Positions 1 through 9,500 of a DNA stretch of 64,000 nucleotides are shown piece after piece. Where the stretch lies: contig NZ_JAXIWG010000004.1 in assembly GCF_034652275.1 (NCBI RefSeq), positions 1 through 64,000 on the forward strand, read 5' to 3'. Made by a program: the position numbers and the translations under genes. The stretch is from Yoonia sp034652275 (GTDB lineage Bacteria; Pseudomonadota; Alphaproteobacteria; Rhodobacterales; Rhodobacteraceae). How positions within the stretch are numbered: position 1 is the stretch's first letter; each line of letters starts with the position of its first letter. The notes under the pieces are model-generated. The model saw nothing but the letters and a program-made list of their open reading frames with translations. It had not been told where the DNA came from and made no database searches.

Positions 1-1836
1 GCGATTGCGGTGGTGAAGTCGGCGGCACTGGGTGGCGCGGGCGCTGTGGGTGACGTGATCACCTATACATTCGACGTGACGAACACCGGCAATGTGACGC
101 TGGCGGATGTGGCGGTCAGCGATCCGCTGCCCGGCCTGTCGGCGATCGCGCCGGCGGGCGTGGCGAGCCTTGCGCCGGGCGCCTCTGCGGCGTTCAGCGC
201 GAGCTATGTGGTCACGCAGGCCGATGTGGATGCGGGCGGGGTGACGAACCTTGCGACAGCGACGGGCGATGACCCCGCGGGCGTGCCTGTGAGCGCGCAA
301 TCGGCGGCGGGCACGGATGCGGCCGGCGCGCCGGTGCCTCCGGGCGCGCAGACCCCCGGCACGCCGACTGTGGTGACACTGGCGCAGGATCCCGCGATTG
401 CATTGGTCATCACTGTTGTCGATGTGATTGATAACAACGGCAATGCGATCACCGATGCCGGGGACCAGATTGTCTATAGTTTTGCTGTGACGAACGCGGG
501 CAATGTGACGCTGACCGAGGTGACGATTGATCCGGCCAGTCTGAGCCTGCTTTTGCCGGGTTTCAGCTGCGAGACTGTATCGCTGGCGCCGGGTCAAACG
601 GTGAACCTCGTTTGCGTCGGGACGACCTATACGGTCACCGAGGAAGATGGGACCAATGGCACGATCAGCCTGCTGGCCACGGTCAATGGAGTGGCCATGT
701 CGTCAGGTGAGCCGGTGATTGTCAGTGACGTGGCCTCGGTGGCCAACGGGTTGAGTGGTGGTGGCCTTCTTCTGCGCAAGATGGCTGCGCGCAGCTCGGT
801 CGCTGTCGGCGATCTGGTGGGCTATGAGTTGGAGATCGAAAACAGGTCCGATGTGCTGGCGGTCCAGCTTGATCTTGTTGACATATTGCCTGCGGGCTTC
901 CGCTATCAGTCTGGCAGCGGGATGGTTGACGGTGTTGCACAAGAGCCTGCGGGTGCGGGTCAGCAATTGACGTGGCAGGCGATCCAACTGGCACCGATGC
1001 AAACTGTTGTCGTGCGCTATGATCTTTATGTCGGGCCGTCGGTCGGGGCTGGAGACCATACCAACCGTGCCGTGGGTGTGAACCCCGTCACGGGGGCTGC
1101 GATCACGCCTGTGGCGACAGCGACCGTGCGTCTGGTGACAGAACCGGTGTTCCAGTGTTCGACGGTGATCGGGCGTGTGTTCGACGACATCAACCATGAC
1201 GGCTATTTCAATGACGAGCCTGTCGAGGATCGTGTCGCGATTACCGACCAGACCTATTACGGCGGCAAGGCGGGGGCATTGTCCCAGCCCGAGGCAACAG
1301 AGCCGCGTCGCGAGGTTGGTCTTGCGGGTGTCCGGCTGGTCACGCCGAACGGGATTGCGGTGACAACCGATGAACATGGCCGGTTCAGCCTGCCTTGTGC
1401 GGCCTTGCCGCGCGACATCGGGTCGAACCTCATGCTGCGGCTTGACGACCGGACTTTGCCTTTGGGGTATCGCATGACGACGGAGAATCCGCGCGTTGTG
1501 CGCCTGACGCCGGGGATGCTGACCAAGATGAACTTTGGCGCAGCCCAGATCCCGGTTGCACGCGTGGATCTGTCGGCCGGTGCGTTCAGCCAGTCCGGTG
1601 AACTGAGCCCGGAGTTGCAGGCAGGGTTGCAAAGCCTTGTCGGGCAGGTCGCGGCCCGGCCGTCGGTGATAAGGCTGAGCTATCAGGCTGCGGCGGGCGA
1701 AGCGGACAGCTTGGGCCATGCGCGGTTGCAGGCGGTCGAACAGCAAATCAGACGCTTGTGGTCTGACACCGGTCGGTATGCGCTGACAGTCGAAACGCTT
1801 GTCGAAAGACTTGCAGCGCCGGCTGGCCAGGAGTGA
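1..1836 (+). CDS. DUF11-repeat surface protein, C-terminal part (5' end outside window)
   Basis: The frame is open from base 1, so this is the C-terminal 611 residues of a larger protein. It shows about three DUF11-like beta-sandwich repeats with the recurring pattern of T-N-x-G-N-V-T-L followed by a D-P-L-P or similar loop (roughly residues 15-105, 145-240 and 260-380). A segment with an F-D-D-x-N-x-D-G-Y motif (about 395) resembles SdrD-B/CNA-B-like domains. The last 80 residues (L-Q-A-G-L-Q-S-L-V-G) loosely resemble an OmpA-like tail. DUF11 proteins are typically secreted, repetitive surface proteins. The stop lies 10 bases before the start of the downstream outer-membrane protein, so the two are co-transcribed. 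Function as an adhesin or surface layer component is inference. Confidence 0.8.
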   Translation, partial: AIAVVKSAALGGAGAVGDVITYTFDVTNTGNVTLADVAVSDPLPGLSAIAPAGVASLAPGASAAFSASYVVTQADVDAGGVTNLATATGDDPAGVPVSAQSAAGTDAAGAPVPPGAQTPGTPTVVTLAQDPAIALVITVVDVIDNNGNAITDAGDQIVYSFAVTNAGNVTLTEVTIDPASLSLLLPGFSCETVSLAPGQTVNLVCVGTTYTVTEEDGTNGTISLLATVNGVAMSSGEPVIVSDVASVANGLSGGGLLLRKMAARSSVAVGDLVGYELEIENRSDVLAVQLDLVDILPAGFRYQSGSGMVDGVAQEPAGAGQQLTWQAIQLAPMQTVVVRYDLYVGPSVGAGDHTNRAVGVNPVTGAAITPVATATVRLVTEPVFQCSTVIGRVFDDINHDGYFNDEPVEDRVAITDQTYYGGKAGALSQPEATEPRREVGLAGVRLVTPNGIAVTTDEHGRFSLPCAALPRDIGSNLMLRLDDRTLPLGYRMTTENPRVVRLTPGMLTKMNFGAAQIPVARVDLSAGAFSQSGELSPELQAGLQSLVGQVAARPSVIRLSYQAAAGEADSLGHARLQAVEQQIRRLWSDTGRYALTVETLVERLAAPAGQE

Positions 1837-1846
1837 GGAAAGAGTG

Positions 1847-4800
1847 ATGTTGAACAAGTTTGAAAAAGTGGCCCCGCGCGGCACTTTGGTCTCGGTCCTT
1901 GCACTGGCTGTCGGGTTGGGCGGCACGGCGGCATGGGCGCAAACGCCCAATTGCGCGCTTGTCGCGGGGGCGCTGCCTGCGGGCTGTGTGCATGACAACG
2001 CGGGGTTGGTTGTCAGCCGGCCCGGCCCGACGACGGCGGGGCACAGCTCTGCGGGCGATCTGGGGGCTGCGGGCTTTTCGATCTCGATCGATGGTGGGGC
2101 CACGACAGAGCGTCAGCATGTGGCAGGCGCCATTGCCGCCACGGACCGTCTGCGCCAGGTGGATCGCAGCCTGAGCCAGATGGGCCTGCGCGTGACGGTG
2201 GACAGGCTTGGCGCGCAGCCGGTCCTGAACGTGGCGACGATGGATTTGCGGCGCAGCTACCAGGCCGGAGATAGGATCACGTTCCGCAGTTCGACAAATT
2301 ATCCTGCGTGGATTGACCGCGCCGAGATCATCGTTGTCGATCCGGCCGCGCCGCACAGGCCGGTCGCTGTTCTGCAGACCGCACCGAATGGCACGGTCGA
2401 CTGGACCATGCCGGCGGATGGTCCCGAGAGAATGGCCTTTATCCTGCGCGCCTATGATGCCCAGGGGCGGCGCGACGAAACGGTCGCCTTGCCGCTTGTG
2501 CGCAGCGACGGCAGTCTTGCCGAGGCAGACCTGACCGAACCGGCCATCGCTGCAGGCGAAGGCGAGGACCGGACGGCACGGCGCGGCATTCCGGTGACGG
2601 GTGCCGTTGTGACTGTCTCTGGCAATGATTTGCCCGCGCGGGGCGGGTTGCGGCTGATGGGCGAACAGATCCAGCCGGATTTGCGGCGCAACTTCGTGAT
2701 CCAGCGTATTCTGCCGCCAGGCACACATGATGTCACGATCAGTGCCGGTGCTGAAAGCCAGACCCAGACCGTGACAATCCCGCAGCGCGATATCTTTGCG
2801 ACCGGTATCGCAGAGGTCACGCTGGGCCGCGATCTTGGCAATGACGAAACCTACCGTTTTGGCCGTGTGGCGGGCTTTGTCGATGGCGTCTTTGCCAACG
2901 GGACCCGTCTGCGCGCGTCGGTCGATACGCGTGACGATGAATTGCGCGATCTGTTCCGTGACGTCACCCGCCGCCATCCCGATCAGGTCCTGCGCCAGAT
3001 CGAGGACCGCGATGTCTGGGTGACGACCGGTGACGACAGCCGGACGGAAAACCTTGCCCCGACCTCCGGCAAGCTGTTCTTGCGGCTGGAACGCGACAAC
3101 AGCCATATCATGTGGGGCGATTTCCGGCCTGAAAGCGATCTGTCGCGTGTCGTGCGCACCGACCGGACGCTTTATGGCGCGTCCGGCCGGTGGGAAAGCG
3201 ACGCCGTCACGCCCGATGGCGAGGCCCGCGCCGCGCTGAGCGGCTATGCCGCGCAGGTCGACCGGCTGACGCAGCGCGATATCTTCCGTGGCACGGGCGG
3301 CAGTTCCTATTTCCTGTCGCGCCGCGATATCGAATCCGGCACCGAAACGCTGATCGTCGAAGTGCGTGATCCTTTGTCGGGGCGGATCGTCTCGAGCAGC
3401 CGCCTGATCGAAGGGCGCGACTACCGGATCGATTATGTGCAAGGCGTCGTGATCCTGAACGCGCCGCTGAGCCCTTCGGCAGGCGGTCCGGGCTTGATCG
3501 CTGACCGGCCACTTGGCGACTATAACGTCAATCTGGTTGCGCAATATGACTATGTTCCCGCGGCGGGTGCCGCGCTTGCCGATACTTTCGGCGGGCGGGC
3601 CGAGGCGTGGATAACGCCGCAACTGCGGGTCGGGGCCAGCGGGGCGCGTGAGACCTCCGGTCTTGCCGACAACACGCTTGTCGGGGCCGATCTGTTGTTG
3701 CGCCGTCACGACGGCACCTATCTGTCCGTGGATATCGCCCAAAGCGAAGGGCCCGGATTGAACGCGCGCCCGTCGCTGACGGGTGGTCTGGATCTGGATG
3801 CTGACGAGGTTGCGGCCGGTCTGCGTGGCCGGCAAGCCTTGGGTGTCCGCGTCGAAGGGCGTCAGGATCTGGCGGATTTTGGCGGGCAGGGCTATGTGCT
3901 GGGCTGGTATGAAGACCGCGAGGCGGGCTTCTGGTCGCCCGACTACAATGCCGCCGAGGACCAGTCGAGCTATGGCATCGACGGCTCTGTCGGGGTTGGC
4001 CGCATGACGCTGACCTTCGGTGCCGAAGAGGCACGCCAGAACGCCGATCGCAGCGGGCAGAAAGCCCGTGTCGGCGTCGAGACCGCCTTGGGCAACGATC
4101 TGACGCTGGCGGTGGAGCTGGCGCATCTGGAGCGGCGCAATCTGGCCGCAACTGCGCCTGAGGGCGATAACGGATCGCGCACCGATCTGGGCGCACGCCT
4201 GACATGGGATGCGGCAGATGACGCAAGCTATTGGGTCTTTGGCCAGGGCAGCCTGCGCAACAGCGGCGATGTGGCAAGCGACAGCCGGATCGGCGCAGGT
4301 GCCGAGGTTGACCTGACCGACGCGATGGCGCTGTCCGCGCAGGTCTCGACAGGCGCGCAGGGGTTTGCCGGCACGGCTGATCTGTCCTACCGGCCCACGG
4401 CGGCTTCGACCTACCGGCTTGGGCTGCGTGAGGACGCGACCCAGGCGGCGGATCTGTTCGGGACCGGGCGGCGTGGCCTGACATTCGGGGCTGACCGTCA
4501 AATCAACGACGCTTGGGCGGTGACCACGGAAACCGTGATGGGCGGCCTGCGCGACCGGCGGTCGATGCTGAGCACCTATGGCGTCACCTATACGCCCAGC
4601 GATGCGCGCACCTATACGGTGGGCCTGCTGAGCGGGCAGACGCGCGAGGCGGATGGCACCAATGTCACGCGTGACGGCCTGTCCTTCGGTCTTGACCACA
4701 ATTACGGCGAGGACCTGAACTACCGTCTGCGCACCGAATACCGCGAGGACCGGTCTGACAATCCCGCCCGCTTCACCCGCCGCGACTCGTGGCTGGTCAG

Positions 4801-5416
4801 CGGTGATATCACCTACCGGACAACGGATGACTGGCGGTTTGTCGGGGGTCTCGATCTGGTCCTGTCCCGCGGTGACGATGCGTCGCTGCGTGACGGACGC
4901 TATGTCGAAGGGCGTCTGGGCTATGCCTACCGTCCTGTCGACAACGACCGGCTGAACGCCTTGCTGGGCTACACTTTCCTTGACGACCAGCCCGGTGCCG
5001 ATCAGGTCAATATTGATGGCGACGTGAACGGTCCGCGCCAGCAAAGCCATATCCTGAACGCAGCGCTGAGCTATGATCTGGACGAACGCTGGACGCTGGG
5101 CCTCAAATACGGCCTGCGCCAGCGCGAGCAGACCGACCGGATCAGCGGCGACAGCTTTGAATCGCTCAGCCACCTTGGCGTGGCCCGCGTTGATTACCGC
5201 ATCGTGCAGAAATGGGACGTGATGGGCGAATTCCGCGCCTTCCACAACGACACGGCAGACACGACCGATTACGCAGCACTTCTGGGCGTCTACCGCGAAA
5301 TCTCGCCCAATGCCCGGATCGGCGTCGGCTATCTGTGGGGCGCCGTCTCCGACGACCTGCGCACCATCGAAAACGCAAATGAAGGCGTCTTCGTCAACAT
5401 CATCGGCAAGTTCTAG
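1847..5416 (+). CDS. Large outer-membrane beta-barrel protein paired with the DUF11 protein
   Basis: Protein of 1189 residues. The ATG at 1847 is preferred over an in-frame start at 1799 because it has a GAGGAAAG ribosome site and begins a signal peptide (K-F-E-K then a hydrophobic run to A-W-A-Q, cleavage near residue 32). The N-terminal half has Ig-like/periplasmic beta domains and a Y-R-I-D-Y-V-Q-G-V-V-I-L motif (about residue 540). From about 560 to the end, alternating aromatic-rich strands with D/R turns look like an outer-membrane barrel, ending in a C-terminal Phe (I-I-G-K-F) as BAM substrates do. It sits 10 bases after the DUF11 gene. A role in anchoring or exporting that protein is inferred from position only. 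Confidence 0.75.
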   Translation: MLNKFEKVAPRGTLVSVLALAVGLGGTAAWAQTPNCALVAGALPAGCVHDNAGLVVSRPGPTTAGHSSAGDLGAAGFSISIDGGATTERQHVAGAIAATDRLRQVDRSLSQMGLRVTVDRLGAQPVLNVATMDLRRSYQAGDRITFRSSTNYPAWIDRAEIIVVDPAAPHRPVAVLQTAPNGTVDWTMPADGPERMAFILRAYDAQGRRDETVALPLVRSDGSLAEADLTEPAIAAGEGEDRTARRGIPVTGAVVTVSGNDLPARGGLRLMGEQIQPDLRRNFVIQRILPPGTHDVTISAGAESQTQTVTIPQRDIFATGIAEVTLGRDLGNDETYRFGRVAGFVDGVFANGTRLRASVDTRDDELRDLFRDVTRRHPDQVLRQIEDRDVWVTTGDDSRTENLAPTSGKLFLRLERDNSHIMWGDFRPESDLSRVVRTDRTLYGASGRWESDAVTPDGEARAALSGYAAQVDRLTQRDIFRGTGGSSYFLSRRDIESGTETLIVEVRDPLSGRIVSSSRLIEGRDYRIDYVQGVVILNAPLSPSAGGPGLIADRPLGDYNVNLVAQYDYVPAAGAALADTFGGRAEAWITPQLRVGASGARETSGLADNTLVGADLLLRRHDGTYLSVDIAQSEGPGLNARPSLTGGLDLDADEVAAGLRGRQALGVRVEGRQDLADFGGQGYVLGWYEDREAGFWSPDYNAAEDQSSYGIDGSVGVGRMTLTFGAEEARQNADRSGQKARVGVETALGNDLTLAVELAHLERRNLAATAPEGDNGSRTDLGARLTWDAADDASYWVFGQGSLRNSGDVASDSRIGAGAEVDLTDAMALSAQVSTGAQGFAGTADLSYRPTAASTYRLGLREDATQAADLFGTGRRGLTFGADRQINDAWAVTTETVMGGLRDRRSMLSTYGVTYTPSDARTYTVGLLSGQTREADGTNVTRDGLSFGLDHNYGEDLNYRLRTEYREDRSDNPARFTRRDSWLVSGDITYRTTDDWRFVGGLDLVLSRGDDASLRDGRYVEGRLGYAYRPVDNDRLNALLGYTFLDDQPGADQVNIDGDVNGPRQQSHILNAALSYDLDERWTLGLKYGLRQREQTDRISGDSFESLSHLGVARVDYRIVQKWDVMGEFRAFHNDTADTTDYAALLGVYREISPNARIGVGYLWGAVSDDLRTIENANEGVFVNIIGKF

Positions 5417-5423
5417 AACGCGC

Positions 5424-5446
5424 GCCGCTCTGCACAGCAGAGCGGC
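5424..5446 (+). terminator. Stem-loop after the outer-membrane protein gene
   Basis: A perfect 10-bp inverted repeat (GCCGCTCTGC / GCAGAGCGGC) with a 3-base ACA loop lies 8 bases after the stop codon and is followed by CCCTTTC. The T tract is short, so this is a probable but weak intrinsic terminator. Confidence 0.65.
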
Positions 5447-5918
5447 CCCTTTCGACCGGTCAGCTCAATCCGGCAGAGACACCCCCCCAAGCTGCGCGTT
5501 GCGTCAACTGGCGGGAAGGTCGCGTCGTTTCAGCGGCACTTTGAGCGAGAATTTCTTCCATCAACAGAGAACTGCAGACCGGCTGCGAGACGTGAGAGCA
5601 GCTTTTGAGGTGCATCGTCAGACGCAATTCGCCGATGTGGTTCGGCGGAAGTACGTCATGCAGGCGCGGGTGGGGTGGACCACCAGACGAGCGCGGCGTA
5701 AGCTCTACCTCTGATAGAATAAGTCTGTTGGCGCGGCGTACGCTGCGCGGGCGAGCCATCTATTAGCCGAAGGAAATGGAAGCACGCAGATCGCACGCCA
5801 TCGGCGTGACTGATGCACGAGATCAGACAAGAGTGGTAGGCGTAAAGTAATGCGATGCGGCTCTTGCAAAAGAAAACCGAAGCGTCAGTAGAGGCGCAAA
5901 CTTGAGGACCGCGGTAGC
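5447..5918. other. Non-coding or degenerate stretch
   Basis: About 470 bases between the outer-membrane protein and the sulfotransferase-like gene. Open frames exist on both strands, but none has a convincing start, a ribosome site or a recognisable family. The base composition becomes more A+T-rich towards 5900. It may hold decayed gene or insertion-sequence remnants, but I see no diagnostic motif. Confidence 0.5.
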
Positions 5919-6512
5919 ATGATAGTAGGAAAAGACTGGATCTGGCTTCATTTTCCGAAGTGCGGCGGAACGTCAGCAGAGGCGCTCCTTCGCAAAAACT
6001 TTGGCGACGATCCAGAAGTGAAGTTTGATGAAATAGACTACACAAATGTGATATGGCACCAGAACATCATTGATCGAAAGACGATTGACCAAGAGTTTTC
6101 TTCCGAGGGAAAGAGAATCGTCTGTATATTCAGGCGCCTGCCGGATTGGATTCTCAGCCGAGTCCATTATGAATTTTCTCGCCCACCAAATCTACTTGCT
6201 ACTCGCGAAATGATTGAGTGTGGGCAATTCTTTGAAAATTCTGGGATGATTAATAGCGCTGATAAAACCTTTGACTACTACAACTCTCCAGAAGTGAACA
6301 CTTGGCTTCGACTGGAAAGTCTACACACAGACTTTGAGAATTTTCTAGGCCAAGCCTTAGAGCCTCTTGACCGCTCATTGAATGAAAATAAGTTCAATTA
6401 TGTTCGGAAAAGCGAGTTTTGGTTCACGCGCAATCAACTGGAAGATCTCTATAATGCTAATCCGAACTGGTCAGCCGCTGAACGGTTATGGTACGGGGAC
6501 TGCCTAGTGTAA
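5919..6512 (+). CDS. Sulfotransferase-family-like protein
   Basis: Protein of 197 residues. The N-terminus W-L-H-F-P-K-C-G-G-T-S (residues 9-19) matches the 5'-phosphosulfate-binding loop of PAPS sulfotransferases. I-V-C-I-F-R-R-L-P-D-W-I-L-S-R (67-81) resembles the following strand and the 3'-phosphate-binding R...S motif. Family members usually transfer sulfate from PAPS to sugars or lipids. The protein is short for the family (usually 230-300 residues) and could be a compact or trimmed form. The gene is clearly richer in A+T than its neighbours and uses codons rare around it (AAA, AAT, TTT), which suggests recent transfer. It lies next to the glycan-modifying gene on the other strand, so a cell-surface glycan substrate is plausible but not shown. 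Confidence 0.65.
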   Translation: MIVGKDWIWLHFPKCGGTSAEALLRKNFGDDPEVKFDEIDYTNVIWHQNIIDRKTIDQEFSSEGKRIVCIFRRLPDWILSRVHYEFSRPPNLLATREMIECGQFFENSGMINSADKTFDYYNSPEVNTWLRLESLHTDFENFLGQALEPLDRSLNENKFNYVRKSEFWFTRNQLEDLYNANPNWSAAERLWYGDCLV

Positions 6513-6545
6513 GTAATTCAGTGTTTGCATGAGCGAGCACGACGT

Positions 6546-9500
6546 TCAACCAACCGTTTCCACCGCAAACCCCTGCGTTTCGCACACGTTACAGAACAGA
6601 CGCTCGATTGCATGGGCGCGGGTGCCGTCGGCCAAGCCACGCTCGATGTCGAAATCGTTGATCCGCAGCTTGAGAAGAGGCGCGATCGCGCGCGGATCGA
6701 CCCAGAACATGGTGCCGGCGGCAAACCGGCCGGTGACGAAGGGGATGCCGATTTCTGTTGAAATCGCATCGACGATCTCCTGATTGCTCTGCATGTTTCT
6801 GGCATCATGGGCCAGCATCGCGGCTGTCGGTGCGATCAGGCCAAGGCGGTCATCGGCATCAAAGCGGGTCATCAGGTCGGCATTGATCAGCGACCCGAAA
6901 AGCTGCTGGCGCAGGGTGTCGCCATCGACGCGGTAGACCGATTTCTTGCCATGCACCTTGCAGACTGCGCGATAGCCAAGATGGGCAATGCGCTGCATGG
7001 TCAACAGAAACGGGCGCACATCGCGACCACGGTTGTCGACAAGCTCGACAATGGCCGACGGCATATCGGCCACGATGGTGCGGGCAAGGTCGATACTGGT
7101 GACCGTCACATAAACGTCGATCTGTGGCAGGGCCGCGATCGCGTCTCTTAGTTCGGGCCATGTATCTGCATAGTGCAGATGGGCCACAACGGCAAAGCGG
7201 GCCGTGGTTGTGTCGGGGATGGCAGGGCGCAGGACGCTGCCCGCATCCTTGGGATAGTTGCTGATGACCGATCTTGTCGCTTCGAGATAGCCGAACCCGT
7301 GCTTTTGATCCGGCTCCAGATGCGTGCCTTCGGCCCATTCATTCCACGCGTTGATAAAGACCAGCCGTTCGTCATCGCTGCGTCGGGGGTCTTTGGCTGC
7401 GCGTTCGACGTTGGATGATAGCCATTGTGCGTATCGGGTCAGGCTGAAATCTGTAAAGACAGATGCCCGAAGGTTGCGTCTTGCCGTATTGTCCCAAGAC
7501 AACATGCAGGTTCTGAACAGCGTATAATCCGGTTCATCCTGTCTTGTCGCGGTGCTGACGACCTCGGGGTATTCATAGATCCCGCCCTGAAAATCCTTGG
7601 CCAGACGCGGGATCAGGCCACTGACCTCGCGGGGGGTGATGTTATGCGGCGGGAATTCGATAGCGGCATCAAGACCCAGATCTCTGGGGTCGGCATGTCC
7701 GAATGTCTGCGCAGAGACGACATAAAGATCGCCCAGCCCCATACGCTTGGCCTCGGCCCGCCACATTTTGAGCGTTTCGGCGAAATCGGGGATCAGCGTC
7801 GCGCGATAAATGATGAACAGCGGTTTGCCATTCACCCGGATATAGCGGTCGTCCTCCATGAACTTGCGCAAATATTCCAGCATCGCACTGGAATCGTCGA
7901 GCGAATGGTCCTGCGCGATCAGCACTTCCTGATCCTGCCCGTCCCAGCGGCGCGTCCAGTTCTCGTTCGCCCAGATCATGCAGAAGGGCAGATCGACCTC
8001 TGGGTCGGCCAGCATCGCCTCCAGCGGGGTTTCCATCAAAAGCTGTCCGGCGAACCAGTAGAAATAATAGGCGAACCCCGAGACGCCGTAGTTGCGGGCC
8101 AGTCTGGCCTGTTCTTGCATGATCTGCGGAACCCGAAGATCGTAATAGCCAAGATGGATCGGGCAGTGCGGCTGGTAGTGTCCCGGAAACAAGGGCCGCG
8201 CCTTGCCCACGTTGGTCCATTCGGTGAACCCCTTGCCCCACCATTCGTCATTCTGCGCGAAAGGGTGGAACTGCGGCAGGTAGAAGGCAATGGCACGGAC
8301 AGCGGCGTCGATCGGGTCGTGGTCGGCGTATGTCACAAAGTCTTCGCTGACGGTGGAATAGGGCACCACCGGAATACTGCGGTCATCATTCGATATGCCA
8401 AAAGGCGGAACCACGCCCGCGACCGGTGTATAGGTCGGCCATTCATCGTCTTGGGCGGCCGCGGGTTGGACACGCAACGACACGGCGGGCATGACCAAAC
8501 GATCCGGCCACCATTTCTTGGGACGGTTCCGCCGTTTGCGCAAGCTGTTCGACCACCGCCGAAGATGGCGCGTCATGCGCCACCATTTGCTGCCTAGCAG
8601 GTCATTGGCCACGTTGATCACATGCGCGAGATGATGGTTCAGTTCATTGGCGCAAAGCTCGCTTGCCTCGAGTCGCGAGACAAGTTCACGCATTTCCTCT
8701 TGCGCGGCCGCCGTATCGAGGGTCGCCTTGTCCTGGGCCTCTTGCAGGGCGCGTTGAGCCTCGTCGATTGCTGCACGCAGTTCACTGCAATAGTGTTCCA
8801 TCGACCCCAGCTTTGCGACAAGCTCGCGCCGTTCCTCCTGCGCTGCGGTCGTCTCCAAAGCGGCGTTCTGATGGGCCGCTTCCAGCGCGCTTTGTGCGTC
8901 TTCGATCGCGTCACGCAGTTCATCGGCGCGGCGTTCGCTGGCGGCAAGTTTCAAGGCAAGCTCGTGCCTGTCCTGTTGGGCCGCGGCAATATCCAGCGCC
9001 GCTTTCTCTCTTGTGTCCTGCAGGGCTTTTTGGGCGCTTTCGACCTCCTGCCGCAGGGCAAGGGCTTGCTTTGCGGCCTCTTTTTGGAGCGCCTCGGCGG
9101 CGTAGGGTTGCAGCGGACTCGTGGAGATTTCATAGGCAGAATGCGGGATCTCGGGCAGATCCGCGTCACTTGCCACGATAAGATCATAGCGCGCTTCTGG
9201 AATGCCGGTCCGGACGCCCGTGCCGGCAAAGAAGTGGAAAGGGCCGGTGTCGGTATCATGAGCGATCAGCGATGCAGCGCTCAGTTTCTGGCCATAGTGC
9301 TTGGTCTTGGCAAAATAGCGGTCGACGAGCGCGACAAACTCTTCCGTATAAAGCTCTCTGAGATGAAAGCGGTTTGTATAGCGGGGTTTGTCGGAATACT
9401 CGAGTTTATTGGGGCTTGAGATCAGCAAAAGCCCGTTGGGTCGCAGCACGCGGCGCAATTCCTGCATCATGCGATCGTGGTCGACAAGATGCTCGATCGT

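Noticed and set aside
1748..5245. A 1165-codon open frame on the minus strand
   Set aside because: It is antisense to the outer-membrane protein, has no signal, ribosome site or family match, and arises from GC-rich codon bias.
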